From Streptomyces sp. PH10-H1 (GTDB taxonomy: Bacteria > Actinomycetota > Actinomycetes > Streptomycetales > Streptomycetaceae), in NCBI RefSeq assembly GCF_030063355.1, contig NZ_JASISZ010000002.1, positions 119,220-183,219 on the forward strand: DNA of 64,000 nucleotides. The letters run 5' to 3'. This document shows, piece by piece, positions 35,470 to 44,436 of the stretch. Below the pieces are notes generated by a model, which saw only the letters and a program-made list of their open reading frames with translations, did not search any database and was not told the origin of the DNA. The translations under genes were made by a program, and so were the position numbers. Each line of letters begins with the position of its first letter. Position 1 is the stretch's first letter.

Positions 35470-35486
35470 GTGTCCGAATCGGACAC
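35470..35486. promoter_or_regulatory. 17-bp perfect palindrome upstream of a small gene
   Basis: GTGTCCGA-A-TCGGACAC lies five bases before the AGGAGG of the 57-aa gene at 35506. As DNA it is a likely operator; as RNA it would be a small hairpin beside the ribosome site. Confidence 0.6.
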
Positions 35487-35505
35487 CTTTCAGGAGGAAA
35501 TGGCC

Positions 35506-35679
35506 ATGGCCAAGCACGCAGCCCGTAGCGCCCATTCCAAGGGCATGAGGCATGCCGAGCAAGTGGATGCCGCTCAGGCGAAGCACCGCGCGACCGAGGT
35601 GAGGGAGAACCTGGACGCTTTCGAGCACAACGAGAGCCCCAAGGCGGAGAGGCGGGCCGGGCGAACGCCTCACGAGTAG
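35506..35679 (+). CDS. Small basic hydrophilic protein of unknown function
   Basis: A 57-aa protein from the ATG at 35506, eight bases after a perfect AGGAGG; the ATG at 35500 is too close. It is rich in Lys, Arg, His, Glu and Ala with no hydrophobic core (MAKHAARSAHSKGMRHAEQ, ending RAGRTPHE), consistent with a disordered or nucleic-acid-associated protein. I do not recognise a family. The strong ribosome site, upstream palindrome and downstream terminator argue that it is expressed. Confidence 0.65.
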   Translation: MAKHAARSAHSKGMRHAEQVDAAQAKHRATEVRENLDAFEHNESPKAERRAGRTPHE

Positions 35680-35686
35680 CGGTGAA

Positions 35687-35728
35687 CGGGTGAGGGGCGG
35701 GCCCGGACGAGGGCCCGCCCCTCACCCG
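35687..35728 (+). terminator. 18-bp terminator hairpin
   Basis: A perfect 18-bp stem (35687-35704 with 35711-35728) and loop GGACGA, eight bases after the stop of the 57-aa gene. Confidence 0.9.
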
Positions 35729-35844
35729 CGCGACGGCGTCCGCCGCCTGGTCCGGTCCCGGATGCGGCAATGGACAAACCGGGTGATCCCATGGCGGACA
35801 GCTCAGGGGACAATCGGAGGTCGTCTACATGGCGTCGATGACAT

Positions 35845-36677
35845 CTACGGGCGCGGGTCCGGCGGGGTGTTCAGCTGCCGGGCGAACGGCTCCTCGTGGG
35901 CGATGACGTATCCCACGCTGATGCCGATCGTGACGACGGTGAAGAAGACGGTCAGCCAGGTCAGCAGGACGAACAGCGAACCGAACGGCCCGAACTCCTG
36001 CAGGCTGCGTTCGACGGCCCCCGGCATGTAGATCTTCGACCACACGGCGACGCCCAGAACGCCGGCCGCCACGACGAGCGAACCCGGCAGCAGCGGCATC
36101 CACGGGATCCGGGCGCCGAGCAGCATTCGCTGGGTCCACCACCACAGGAGCGTTCCGGAGATCAGCTGCAACGGGGCGCCGAGCTTCAGCTGAGGCCGAA
36201 GCCGTCGTGGAGCAGGCCCTGGAAGAGCAGCGAGGCGAACCAGACCGCCAGTCAGGCGACCCAGCGCCAGGCGATCACCCGGACGCCTGCCCTGGGCATC
36301 CGCCAGGCCCGTTCGCACATCCGTTGCAGGGCGCGGCTGCAGGCCGTCGCCGAGAGCAGCGTGACGAGGATGCCGAGGATGCCGACGATGCCGACGATGC
36401 CGGTCGAGCTCTTGTCAGCGGTGTCGTCGGCGGTGTAGACCGCTCTGACCTGGTCCAGCGCGCCGTTCTGCAGTCCGAGGACGGTGCGCAGCGAGGAGAC
36501 GAGCTGGTCGCGGACCGCCTGGGGCGCGAACGCCGCGATGACGAACAGGGCGGGCAGGGCGGTGAGGAACGCCTGAGCGGCGAGCCGGGTGGCACAGTCC
36601 AGGACGTTCACCGCGGTGAGCTGGTGGACGAGGCGCCCGAGGAAGGGCGCCCCGCGCAGGACCCGCTTGATGATCAC
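35845..36677 (-). pseudogene. YihY/BrkB-family membrane protein, disrupted by a nonsense codon and a frameshift
   Basis: Two frames on the minus strand together encode a protein of about 275 aa of the YihY (formerly RNase BN/BrkB) family. The 5' part (36677 down to 36252) starts MIIKRVLRGAPFLGRLVHQL and ends at WRWVA-stop. Translation beyond that TGA continues the family pattern (LAVWFASLLFQGLLHDGFG) to about 36195, where a one-base shift restores the second frame at LKLGAPLQLISGTLLWWW, continuing to the end (VVTIGISVGYVIAHEEPFAR). The TGA replaces a codon that was plausibly TGG, and GGCCTCAGCTGAAG lacks one C relative to the frame-preserving sequence. Two independent lesions argue against a single read error. 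Confidence 0.8.
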
Positions 36678-36916
36678 GGGCGCGGGGGGTCCTCGTAATA
36701 CCGCTGCTCGTAGACGCGCTCGGTGTCGTAACGGTGCTGGGAGGGGCGCCGGCGGCGGGTGAACGCCAGCAGCACGCCGATGAGGAGCCCGGCGGCTCCG
36801 CCGAGCATGCAGATGTTGCCGAGGATCCCGAGGTCGATCCCCCGGGGATGCCAGGTGATCGCGTATCTCAGGATCGCCCCGATGATGATGAGGGCGAGCC
36901 CACCGGCTGCGGTCAT
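36674..36916 (-). CDS. Small two-helix membrane protein (DUF6458-like paralogue)
   Basis: An 80-aa protein from the ATG at 36916 (GGAAGGGA upstream). Two helices (GGLALIIIGAILRYAITW and ILGNICMLGGAAGLLIGVLL) flank a HPRGIDL loop; the tail is basic and Tyr-rich (YEQRYYEDPPRP). Topology, the AIGAIL-like first helix and the RYYE tail match the protein at 17105-17329. Function is unknown. It overlaps the start of the YihY pseudogene by four bases, so the two were probably co-transcribed. Confidence 0.7.
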   Translation of the reverse strand: MTAAGGLALIIIGAILRYAITWHPRGIDLGILGNICMLGGAAGLLIGVLLAFTRRRRPSQHRYDTERVYEQRYYEDPPRP

Positions 36917-37052
36917 GACGGGTCCCTTCCGGGCGTATGGCGGGCGGCAGCGGTAGTTCGCGGCTCCTCGCACCAGCCTGTGGGGCCCGGGTCCCGCTGT
37001 CCTGCCGGGAGCCGCCGCGTTGGGCCGTTGGAGGCCGGACGCAGCACGGCCC

Positions 37053-37084
37053 GAGTGCGGTCTGAGTGCGGTCTGAGTGCGGAC
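37053..37084 (+). repeat. Three 11-bp direct repeats upstream of phosphatase gene
   Basis: GAGTGCGGTCT is repeated three times with an 11-bp period (last copy GAGTGCGGA), ending 84 bp before the phosphatase start. Spacing of one helical turn is typical of arrays bound cooperatively by an activator. Confidence 0.65.
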
Positions 37085-37168
37085 AAATCTTCTCAAAGTT
37101 ATGCTGGCGACCCAGACCCGGAACCAGGCTTGTCGGGTTGACCGGCCGGAACCGCGACGCCCGGGAGC

Positions 37169-39313
37169 ATGAACATGCCCGAACAGGACCGGCCGCGGGA
37201 CCGCGGTGAGCCTCCGGACACCGCCACGCCCCGGAGCGGTCCGGCCGAACGCCTCGCCCTCAACCACATGGGCAGTTTCGACTGGAACCTCAGGCTCGGC
37301 ACCCTGGAGCTGGACGCGGCAGGGCTGGAGGTCTTCGACCTGCTGCCCGAGGAGTTCACCGGCCGGCCCGAATGCCTGTCCAGCCGGGTGACCACCGAGG
37401 ACGCCGCCCGGCTCGACGCCGCCGTCAGCCGCGCCGTGCACGCCCGGGACTCCTCGTACGGCATGTACTTCCAGGTGCACTGCCGGGACGGCACACCGCG
37501 CTGGACCCACACCCAGGGCCGCATCCTGCGCGACGACCAGGGCAGGCCCGAGCGCGTCATCGGCATCGTCCGCGACGCCACCTCGGAACTGGCGCACTCC
37601 ACCTTGCTGCGCACCCGGGAGGAGGACCGCAAGCGCCAGACCTCCATGGTGGAACGGACCACCCAGGCCCTGTCGCGGGCCGTCACCGTGGACGACGTCA
37701 CCGCTGTCCTGACCGGCAGCGGCGGGCTGGAACGGTTCGGCGCCGACGGCCTCGTACTGAGCATGGTCGAGGGCAGCATGCTGCGGGTCCTCGCGCTGAC
37801 CGGCCGTTCGATGGAGGTCCTGGACGCCCTGCCGCGGGACCGGATCGACGACAACATGCCGACGGCGGAAGTCGTCGTGACCCAGCGCCCGCGCTTCTTC
37901 GCCTCCCTGAAGGAACTCGCCGACCGCTACCCCCGGCTGCGCCCCCTCGTCAAGGACCTGCGCATCGAGGCGGCGGCCTTCCTCCCGCTCGTCGCCCAGG
38001 CGCACTCGATCGGTGCGCTCGGCCTGTTCTACCGGGACCGCACCCACTTCACCGCCGAGGACCGCAATCTGTGCCTGGCCCTGGCGGGCATCGTCGCCCA
38101 GTCACTGCAGCGCGCCATGCTCTTCGACCAGGAGCGCGAGTTCGCCACCGGCCTGCAGGCCTCCATGCTGCCGCGCCGGATCCCCGAGGTCACCGGCGGT
38201 GAGATCGCCGTGCGCTACCACGCGGCCTGGAGCGGCCGGGAGGTCGGCGGCGACTGGTACGACGTCATCCCGCTGCCGCAGGGCCGCATCGGCGTCGTCG
38301 TCGGCGATGTCGAGGGCCACGACACCCACGCGGCGGCCATGATGGGCCAGCTCCGTATCGTGCTGCGCGCCTACGCCGCCGAGGGCCACGCCCCGTCCAC
38401 CGTGCTCGCCCGCGCCTCGCAGTTCCTCGCGGAACTCGACACCGAACGCTTCGCGACCTGCATCTACGCCCAGGCCGACCTGGTCACCGGCGATGTACGG
38501 GTGGTACGCGCCGGCCATCTCGGTCCGCTGATCCGCCACACCGACGGACGCACCGGCTGGCCCAACGTCCGCGGCGGTCTCCCGCTGGGGCTTGCGACCC
38601 ACTTCAACGACCACGAGTACCCGGAGACCCGGCTGGACCTGGTGCCAGGGGAGACCCTCCTGCTCTGCACCGACGGGCTCGTCGAACAGCCGGGCAAGGA
38701 CATCGGCGAGGGCATGGACGAACTCGCTGACGCCGTACGGCGCGGACCGCACGGCGCCGCCGCGCTCGCCGACCACCTGTCCGACGGGCTGTGGGCCCGG
38801 CCCGGCGCGGAGGACGACATGGCGCTGCTCCTGCTGCGCCGCGCGCCCGACCCCGGCACCGCCCACGCCCCGCGCATCCACCAGTACATCCACCAGGCGG
38901 ACCCCGAAGGGCTGGCCGAGGCGCGCGCCGTGCTGCGCCAGGCGCTTTACGACTGGGGAGCGTCGGGGCTGGTCGACGATGTGGAACTGGTGGCCGGGGA
39001 GCTGCTCACCAACGTGCTGCTGCACACCGAGGGCGGCGCCGTGATGACCTTGGAGATCCTTCCCGCGCCGCAGCGGCAGGACCCGCGCCAGGTCCGGCTA
39101 GCCGTCCAGGACCGCTCCAGCGTCTGGCCCCGGCGCAGGACCCCGGGCGAGTCGGCGACCTCCGGCCGCGGTCTGCTGCTCATCGACTCCCTCGCCACCC
39201 GCTGGGGTGTAGAGCCGCGCGGGGAGGGCAAGTCCGTCTGGGCCGAGTTCCGTTGGCCTCCGAGGAGCGGGGATCAGCCGGAGGCGGGGACGGGCGGGAC
39301 GGCGTCGTCCTGA
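37169..39313 (+). CDS. PAS-GAF-SpoIIE phosphatase with C-terminal ATPase domain
   Basis: A 714-aa regulatory protein. PAS (about residues 30-150, with the terminal WTHTQGRILRDDQGRPERVI), GAF (about 165-320), SpoIIE/PP2C (about 340-555; VGGDWYDVIPL, VVGDVEGHDTHAA, LLLCTDGLVE) and HATPase_c (about 590-705; VAGELLTNVLLHTEGG, SGRGLLLIDSLATRWG). The architecture duplicates the protein at 25473-27527, and the two share motif wording throughout. It likely dephosphorylates a STAS antagonist to release a sigma factor under a signal sensed by PAS/GAF. A STAS gene lies 1.7 kb upstream. The 3' end overlaps the convergent membrane-protein gene by 40 bp. Confidence 0.92.
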   Translation: MNMPEQDRPRDRGEPPDTATPRSGPAERLALNHMGSFDWNLRLGTLELDAAGLEVFDLLPEEFTGRPECLSSRVTTEDAARLDAAVSRAVHARDSSYGMYFQVHCRDGTPRWTHTQGRILRDDQGRPERVIGIVRDATSELAHSTLLRTREEDRKRQTSMVERTTQALSRAVTVDDVTAVLTGSGGLERFGADGLVLSMVEGSMLRVLALTGRSMEVLDALPRDRIDDNMPTAEVVVTQRPRFFASLKELADRYPRLRPLVKDLRIEAAAFLPLVAQAHSIGALGLFYRDRTHFTAEDRNLCLALAGIVAQSLQRAMLFDQEREFATGLQASMLPRRIPEVTGGEIAVRYHAAWSGREVGGDWYDVIPLPQGRIGVVVGDVEGHDTHAAAMMGQLRIVLRAYAAEGHAPSTVLARASQFLAELDTERFATCIYAQADLVTGDVRVVRAGHLGPLIRHTDGRTGWPNVRGGLPLGLATHFNDHEYPETRLDLVPGETLLLCTDGLVEQPGKDIGEGMDELADAVRRGPHGAAALADHLSDGLWARPGAEDDMALLLLRRAPDPGTAHAPRIHQYIHQADPEGLAEARAVLRQALYDWGASGLVDDVELVAGELLTNVLLHTEGGAVMTLEILPAPQRQDPRQVRLAVQDRSSVWPRRRTPGESATSGRGLLLIDSLATRWGVEPRGEGKSVWAEFRWPPRSGDQPEAGTGGTASS

Positions 39314-40608
39314 TCCTTCGAGCCGTTCCGGTCGTTCCGGTCGTTCCGGTCGTCGAGGAACTCGATGACGGCCAGGACGCCGACGACCGCCAGCGCCAGC
39401 CACCAGACCACCATGCCGGTGGGGCGGTTCCACAGCAGCAGCGCGACCGCCGCGGCTGCGACGACACCCCAGTTGAGCCAGGTCTTGAGACGGTGCACCC
39501 CGTCGCCGACCGGTCCGGTGCGCAGCCCCGTCACGTCGCGAGCGGCGCCGATGCCCGACGTCCACATGGAGCGGGCGCGCACCGCCCAGCGGCCTGGCCC
39601 GCAGATCCAGCTGCCGAGGGCGACCACGACGCCGAGGACGAGGACCATCCGGACGGTGCTTCGCAGGAACCGGATCAACGCCTCGTAGACCGCCCTTGCG
39701 GCGGCCGGGGAGACGGAGGAGGGCAGCGCGTCGAGATAGACCGCACGGAAGACCGTGAGGCCGATGCCCAGGACGACGGCCGCGGCCGCGAAGCCGAGTG
39801 CCGCGCCGATCAGCGCGCGGCGCCTGCGGCCGGCGAGCAGCACGCCGGCGGCGGCCGGCAGGACGGCGGCGAGCGGCAGCCATCCGCCCATGATCTGGAG
39901 CACCCGGAAGCCGGTCCTCGCCCTGCCGATGTCGTCGGACTCCAGCACCGTGAAGTCGGTGTGCACCGCCGGGATACTGCCCGCGACGGTCAGTCCCCGG
40001 TCGACCAGCCGCTGTTTGACCTGCTCTACCACCGGGGCCATATCGATCGTCACGGTGCCGCCCGTGAGCTGTACGGCGCCGCCGCCGCTGCCGGTGAGCG
40101 CCTTGTTCATCGTGGCGTGCGACGTGCGGTTCACCTCGGTCCAGACCGTTTCGAAGGCGTCGCTCGCCACGAACCTCTGCACGACATCGCGCACGAGGTC
40201 CTTGAGCCCGCTGGTGAGCGGGCCGCTCAGGGCGCCCAGCGCGAACTCGAGCCGGGGGCGGTCGCCCGGGGCCACCTGCTGCAGGAGGGTGCCGATGTCG
40301 AGGTGCTCGACGACGGCGTCGGTGACCCGGTTGGTGACCGCGGCCCGGACATCGGGGTTCGCGGCGAGCGGCGCCACCGTCGCGAGGTACCGGTCGGTGT
40401 CGCCGATCGTGGCGCTCGTCCACACCGCCAGCGCGGCCGGTGGCACCAGCACACAGCCGAGCACGATCAGCAGCGCCGAGCAGAACGATCGCAGCCGGTG
40501 CCGCCGTCCGCCCGGCACGGACCGCCCGGCTCCCTGTGTGTCCTGCAGGTTCGCGACCCGCGACCGCAGCGCGGCCAGTTCGGCGCGCTCGTCGGCTCCG
40601 AGATCCAT
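39274..40608 (-). CDS. Multi-pass membrane protein of unknown function
   Basis: A 444-aa protein with an N-terminal coiled-coil-like stretch (ERAELAALRSRVANLQ), a helix at about 40-62, a large extracytoplasmic domain (about 65-235), and four further helices in the C-terminal half (for instance LPLAAVLPAAAGVLLAG and VLVLGVVVALGSWI). The C-terminus is charged with a DRN repeat (DDRNDRNDRN). It resembles conserved Streptomyces integral-membrane proteins with no assigned role. The 3' end overlaps the convergent phosphatase gene. Confidence 0.8.
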   Translation of the reverse strand: MDLGADERAELAALRSRVANLQDTQGAGRSVPGGRRHRLRSFCSALLIVLGCVLVPPAALAVWTSATIGDTDRYLATVAPLAANPDVRAAVTNRVTDAVVEHLDIGTLLQQVAPGDRPRLEFALGALSGPLTSGLKDLVRDVVQRFVASDAFETVWTEVNRTSHATMNKALTGSGGGAVQLTGGTVTIDMAPVVEQVKQRLVDRGLTVAGSIPAVHTDFTVLESDDIGRARTGFRVLQIMGGWLPLAAVLPAAAGVLLAGRRRRALIGAALGFAAAAVVLGIGLTVFRAVYLDALPSSVSPAAARAVYEALIRFLRSTVRMVLVLGVVVALGSWICGPGRWAVRARSMWTSGIGAARDVTGLRTGPVGDGVHRLKTWLNWGVVAAAAVALLLWNRPTGMVVWWLALAVVGVLAVIEFLDDRNDRNDRNGSKDQDDAVPPVPASG

Positions 40609-40704
40609 GCCTCACGCCTCCTACGCCGAACAGCCGGTCCTGTTCCCCCAGGGAAGACCAGCCCAGGGCAGGCGGCGCGCTGTGCGGGCGTACGAGTGAC
40701 GGCG

Positions 40705-41859
40705 TCAGAGCCAGTTGCGGCGCTTGAAGACCATGTACAGCCCCACGCAGACCACGCCCATCAGCCCGACGGCGAAGGGATACCCGAACATCCATTTCAG
40801 CTCGGGCATTCTCTCGAAGTTCATGCCGTAGACCGTGCCGATGAGGGTCGGCGCGAAGAGGATGGCGGCCCACGACGAGATCTTCTTGATCTCGTCGTTC
40901 TGGGCGTTGCTCGCCTCGGCCAGCTGCTTCATCTCCTCGTTCTGGGCCTGGGTCACCAAGGTGGCGTTGACGGCGAGGATGTCGGCGATCATCTGCCGGA
41001 AGCCGTCCACGCGCTCGACGACGGTCGTGGCGTGGTCGTCGACGTCGCGCAGATAGCGCCGCAGCTCCTGGTCGATGCCGTACTTCTCGAACCCTGCGGC
41101 CAGGGCGCTGAGGATGGTCAGCAGCGGGCGGGTGGCGCGCTGGAACTCGACGACCTCGCGGGACAGCTCGTAGATGCGCCGCGAGACCTTGGGGTCGCCG
41201 CCGAAGACCTCGGTCTCGATCTCGTCGATGTCGTTCTGCAGGCCCGCGATGACGGGTGCGTAGCCGTCGACGACCGAGTCGAGCACGGCGTAGAGCACGG
41301 CCTCAGGACCCAGCCGCAGCAGCTCGGGATCGGCTTCGAGGCGGGCCCGTACGGCCGAGAGGTCCGGGGACTGGCTGTGCCGGACGGTGAGGACGAAGTC
41401 GGGGCCGACGAAGAGGTGGATCTCGCCGAAGTCGACCTCCTCCGAGTCGTCGAGGTAGCGGGCGGCGCGCAGGACGACGAAGAGCGTGTCGCCGTAACGC
41501 TCCAGCTTGGGCCGCTGATGGGCGACGACGGCGTCCTCGACGGCCAGTTCGTGCAGCCCGAACGCCGCCGCCGCGGCCAGCAGTTGGTCCTCAGCCGGAC
41601 GGTAGAGGCCGATCCAGGCCATGGCGTCCGGTGTGTCGGGCAGCTTCCGGTAGGCCTCGGTGAGGGTTGCCGGGGTGTCGATACGACGGCCGTCACGGTA
41701 GAGCGCCGCGTCGATGACGCTGCTCTCCACGGACGACGGGTCCGTCCCCTCTCCCGCCGGGTGCCGGGGCTCCATCGAGTGCTCCGGTGCCGTCTCCGCG
41801 GCCGGGTGGTGCTGGTCTCGCTTGTGCGGGCGCAGTGCGCGGGGACGCCGGTCCGACAT
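40705..41859 (-). CDS. corA: CorA-family magnesium/cobalt transporter
   Basis: A 384-aa CorA protein: a long cytoplasmic N-terminal domain with helical funnel (about 80-310), and two C-terminal helices with the selectivity motif GMNFERMPEL after the first (IGTVYGMNF). The end LYMVFKRRNWL is the usual basic CorA terminus. It mediates Mg2+ (or Co2+/Ni2+) uptake as a pentamer. An N-terminal disordered His/Pro-rich stretch of about 50 aa precedes the conserved domain. It is divergent from the small gene at 42189. Confidence 0.93.
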   Translation of the reverse strand: MSDRRPRALRPHKRDQHHPAAETAPEHSMEPRHPAGEGTDPSSVESSVIDAALYRDGRRIDTPATLTEAYRKLPDTPDAMAWIGLYRPAEDQLLAAAAAFGLHELAVEDAVVAHQRPKLERYGDTLFVVLRAARYLDDSEEVDFGEIHLFVGPDFVLTVRHSQSPDLSAVRARLEADPELLRLGPEAVLYAVLDSVVDGYAPVIAGLQNDIDEIETEVFGGDPKVSRRIYELSREVVEFQRATRPLLTILSALAAGFEKYGIDQELRRYLRDVDDHATTVVERVDGFRQMIADILAVNATLVTQAQNEEMKQLAEASNAQNDEIKKISSWAAILFAPTLIGTVYGMNFERMPELKWMFGYPFAVGLMGVVCVGLYMVFKRRNWL

Positions 41860-42188
41860 GACGGGCTCTTTCCTGGCGGAACGGGATCTGCTCGGGCCGG
41901 CATCACGCTACGGCCACTTCCTGCGGTTACACGGTAGCTGGCGGATGCGGGTCCAGGCGGGTCCCGGAGCGGGTCGGGGACTGGGTCTTCCGCCGGCTCC
42001 AGGTGGCGATGGCCGTCGGATCCTGTGCCACGGAGCCGGTTCGTCGGAGCCCCGTGGACGCCCTGAATTCTTGTGACTGACCCGTCCGAGTGGTGTTCAT
42101 ACGAAAAACGGCGCGGGTCCCTCGATCTCTGCGGCCCGTCCACATGATGAGGGACATACGCAGCCGAACCGATCGAAAGCGAGGGGCC
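41860..42188. promoter_or_regulatory. Divergent intergenic region, corA / small hypothetical
   Basis: About 330 bp holding the promoters of two divergent genes. No conserved gene, riboswitch-like fold or clear inverted repeat was recognised. Confidence 0.35.
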
Positions 42189-42596
42189 GTGACCACCACA
42201 GCAAGCACCGTAAGCAACACCATCACCGCAACCACCAGGGTCGCGAAGATGTGGGCCGTCTTCATCACCGTTCTCGCCCGGCTCCTCACCTCGCTGCGGC
42301 TCATCGGCCCGGCCCAGGTCCCGGCCGCGCGGCGCCCGGCCGACGAGCCCGTGCGACCGGCGGGTGCCGCACGGACCGCACCGCTCGCGGGCGGCGCGCC
42401 GCCGCGTGAGCGGTCCCTGCCGCCCACGATCAAGCAGCGCATCCGCGCCGAGGCCCACGGCGCCTCGCCCGTATCCCGGCAGCGGACCGCCGACATCGGC
42501 GACATGAGGCTCGCCTCCCCCGCCGGCGATCTCCTCTCCGCCGCCGCGCTGGTGCCGACGGCCGATCGTTTCAACCGCGTTCCGTGCGCGGTCTGA
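42189..42596 (+). CDS. Small hypothetical protein
   Basis: A 135-aa protein if read from the GTG at 42189 (GAGGGG is only two bases upstream, a poor spacing; an ATG at 42090 has no better site). A Thr-rich start (VTTTASTVSNTITATTRV) leads to a hydrophobic patch (WAVFITVLARLLTSLRLIG), then a Pro/Arg/Ala-rich segment and PPTIKQRIRAEAHGASP. I recognise no domain. Codon bias supports the plus strand over the overlapping minus-strand frames, but this call is moderate. Confidence 0.5.
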   Translation: MTTTASTVSNTITATTRVAKMWAVFITVLARLLTSLRLIGPAQVPAARRPADEPVRPAGAARTAPLAGGAPPRERSLPPTIKQRIRAEAHGASPVSRQRTADIGDMRLASPAGDLLSAAALVPTADRFNRVPCAV

Positions 42597-42600
42597 ACCA

Positions 42601-42639
42601 CCGCCTGAACCGAACCGCCTGAACCGAACCGCCTGAACC
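42601..42639 (+). repeat. 14-bp tandem repeat just after a stop codon
   Basis: CCGCCTGAACCGAA is repeated (42601-42614, 42615-42628), followed by a partial third unit. The TGAACC core copies the stop codon context of the preceding gene (TGAACC at 42594) and puts TGA into the other two frames. Confidence 0.75.
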
Positions 42640-42751
42640 ATCGCCCGAACCAGCGACGTTCTCAGCCCCCTATTCTTCTGCGGCGCCCGCCCGTTCCCGC
42701 TCAGGGAACCCGCGTGTGGCGCGCAGCACGCACGCCTGGTAGGCATGGGCC

Positions 42752-43342
42752 GTGCGCTTTGAGACAGTCCCGATGCCGTCGACCGTCCGGGCCAGGCCGC
42801 GTGACAGCCGCGGCTATCCCGTTCCGGCCATCACCCCGTGGGCAGGGGACGAGCCGCAGTTCGCGCTCACCGACTACGGGCGCAGCGCCGACTGCGCGCG
42901 CATGCGCCGGTGTTCGGTCTGCGACACGGTGATGCCCCAGGGCACGGTGTGGCGGGTGGTGGGAGCCGCGGAGAGTGCCGCGATCGGTGAGGCACTGGCC
43001 GCCGGGCGGCCGTACCGCAATCTCGCCGCGACCCTGGAGGGTCCTGGACACCGGGCCTGCATGCTGTACGCCTCGATGGTCTGCCCGTACCTGGCCCGTC
43101 CGAACGCGCGCCGCGGTCTGTCTGCGCAGCAGCCGGACGACATGACGGAGCACGTCGTCCGGGGCGCTGTCCGGGGCGCGATGGGCGCGGTGGTGGGCTT
43201 CGGCGACTACGAGTTCGCGATCACCGGTACGCAGGTGCTGTTCCGGTTCCTCGACGTGGTGGAGTTCCTGCCGCACGACACGTCCGACGCGCACTTCGAC
43301 GAGCTGCGCGCCGAACTCGCCGGGCGGGATCAGCCCCGGTAG
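42752..43342 (+). CDS. Conserved hypothetical protein with CxxC motif
   Basis: A 196-aa protein from the GTG at 42752 (an ATG at 42773 is an alternative). It has a CSVCD pair near residue 54, a later Cys pair around MLYASMVCPYL, and a C-terminal segment VVGFGDYEFAITGTQVLFRF. The Cys residues could bind a metal. No family is recognised with confidence. It overlaps the convergent lipoprotein gene by 13 bp. Confidence 0.6.
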   Translation: MRFETVPMPSTVRARPRDSRGYPVPAITPWAGDEPQFALTDYGRSADCARMRRCSVCDTVMPQGTVWRVVGAAESAAIGEALAAGRPYRNLAATLEGPGHRACMLYASMVCPYLARPNARRGLSAQQPDDMTEHVVRGAVRGAMGAVVGFGDYEFAITGTQVLFRFLDVVEFLPHDTSDAHFDELRAELAGRDQPR

Positions 43343-44436
43343 GCCGGCAGGCCGTGGTACGTGGAGACCAGCTTCGGCGCGGCGGAGCCCTTGGTGAAGA
43401 GCGTGACGATGCCGGCGGGGGTCCTGGCGGCGATGGTGGTGCCGTCGGGGGACCAGGCGGGCTCGGTGTAGTCGGTGGTGGCGTTCGGGGTCAGATCCTT
43501 GATGACGGGCCCGCTGTTGGACCTGTCCTCCAGGAACAGGTGGTCGTGTCCGCCGACCGAGCGGACGAAGGCGATCTCCTGGTTGTCGGTCTGCGACATC
43601 GCGGGCTCGGAGCCGGGGGCGAGCATGAAGCCCATCTGACGGAGGTAGTCGTCGCGGATGTAGACCTCACCGTTGTCGGCGTTCGCGTAGACGGAACTGC
43701 CGTGGGTGCCGCCCGCACTCGGCCATACGTTGCCGGTCTGGGGGATGGGGTCCGTGTTGTCGCCGGGCTCCCCTCCCAGGTGCAGCGTCTTCGGTGTCCC
43801 GTTGACGGCGGTGGCGGGCACGGTGTCCAGCTGGGAGACGCCGTGCTTGCGGACGGCGAACTGGAGGTTGTTCCGCTCGGACATCTCCTTGATGGAGTTG
43901 TACCCCGTCACCTGCCAGGTGGGGTGCGACCAGGTCTGTCCGCCCGGGTTCCTGGCGATGGTGACGCGGCCGGTGCCGTTGGGGTTGGAGACGGCGAGGT
44001 TGCCCGCCCCGTCGATGAACGCCGCCTTGCGGCCGTCCGGTGACCAGGCCAGGTCGCTGACGGCGGTGCCGAAGTCGACCGAGCCGCCGTTCATCAGCAC
44101 GTACCGGGTGCCGTTGCTGATGGTCAGCCTGCTGTTCGCGGTGCCGTTCAGGGCCGCGGCCGGCGCGCTGCCGTCCGGAGTGGCCGTGCCGGCCGGGGTG
44201 GATCCGCCGGTCGGAGCGGCGGAGGCGCTGGTGGTCGGAGCGGCGGTCGGCGTCGCGCCACCGGTCGGGGTGGCGGAAGCGCTGCTGCCCGGAGTGCCGG
44301 TCGTGGTGGGCGGTGTGGTGACGGCCGCATGGCCGGACGTAGGGCCGCATCCGGTGAGCAGCGCCGCGGTGCCGGCGGTGAGAGTGGCGGTGAGGGCGAT
44401 GGCGGCGGCGGTGCTTCTGCGGGTGCGAGCGGACAT
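43330..44436 (-). CDS. Lipoprotein with WD40-like (PD40/TolB-type) propeller repeats
   Basis: A 368-aa lipoprotein: signal peptide with lipobox LLTGC (Cys about 30), then a Thr/Ser/Pro/Ala-rich spacer of about 65 aa, then a beta-propeller with TolB-like blades (LAWSPDGRKAAFIDGAGNLAV; PAWSPDGTTIAARTPAGIV). It is probably anchored to the outer face of the membrane with the propeller held away by the flexible spacer. Ligand or partner is unknown. Divergent from the sigma factor gene. Confidence 0.8.
   Translation of the reverse strand: MSARTRRSTAAAIALTATLTAGTAALLTGCGPTSGHAAVTTPPTTTGTPGSSASATPTGGATPTAAPTTSASAAPTGGSTPAGTATPDGSAPAAALNGTANSRLTISNGTRYVLMNGGSVDFGTAVSDLAWSPDGRKAAFIDGAGNLAVSNPNGTGRVTIARNPGGQTWSHPTWQVTGYNSIKEMSERNNLQFAVRKHGVSQLDTVPATAVNGTPKTLHLGGEPGDNTDPIPQTGNVWPSAGGTHGSSVYANADNGEVYIRDDYLRQMGFMLAPGSEPAMSQTDNQEIAFVRSVGGHDHLFLEDRSNSGPVIKDLTPNATTDYTEPAWSPDGTTIAARTPAGIVTLFTKGSAAPKLVSTYHGLPAYRG

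Noticed and set aside
38791-41937. 1048-codon plus-strand open frame
   Set aside because: Runs through the end of the phosphatase and antisense to the membrane protein and corA; no recognisable domain.
41927-42601. Minus-strand open frame over the small hypothetical at 42189
   Set aside because: Composition is shadow-like and there is no ribosome site; the plus-strand frame has the better codon bias, although it is itself uncertain.
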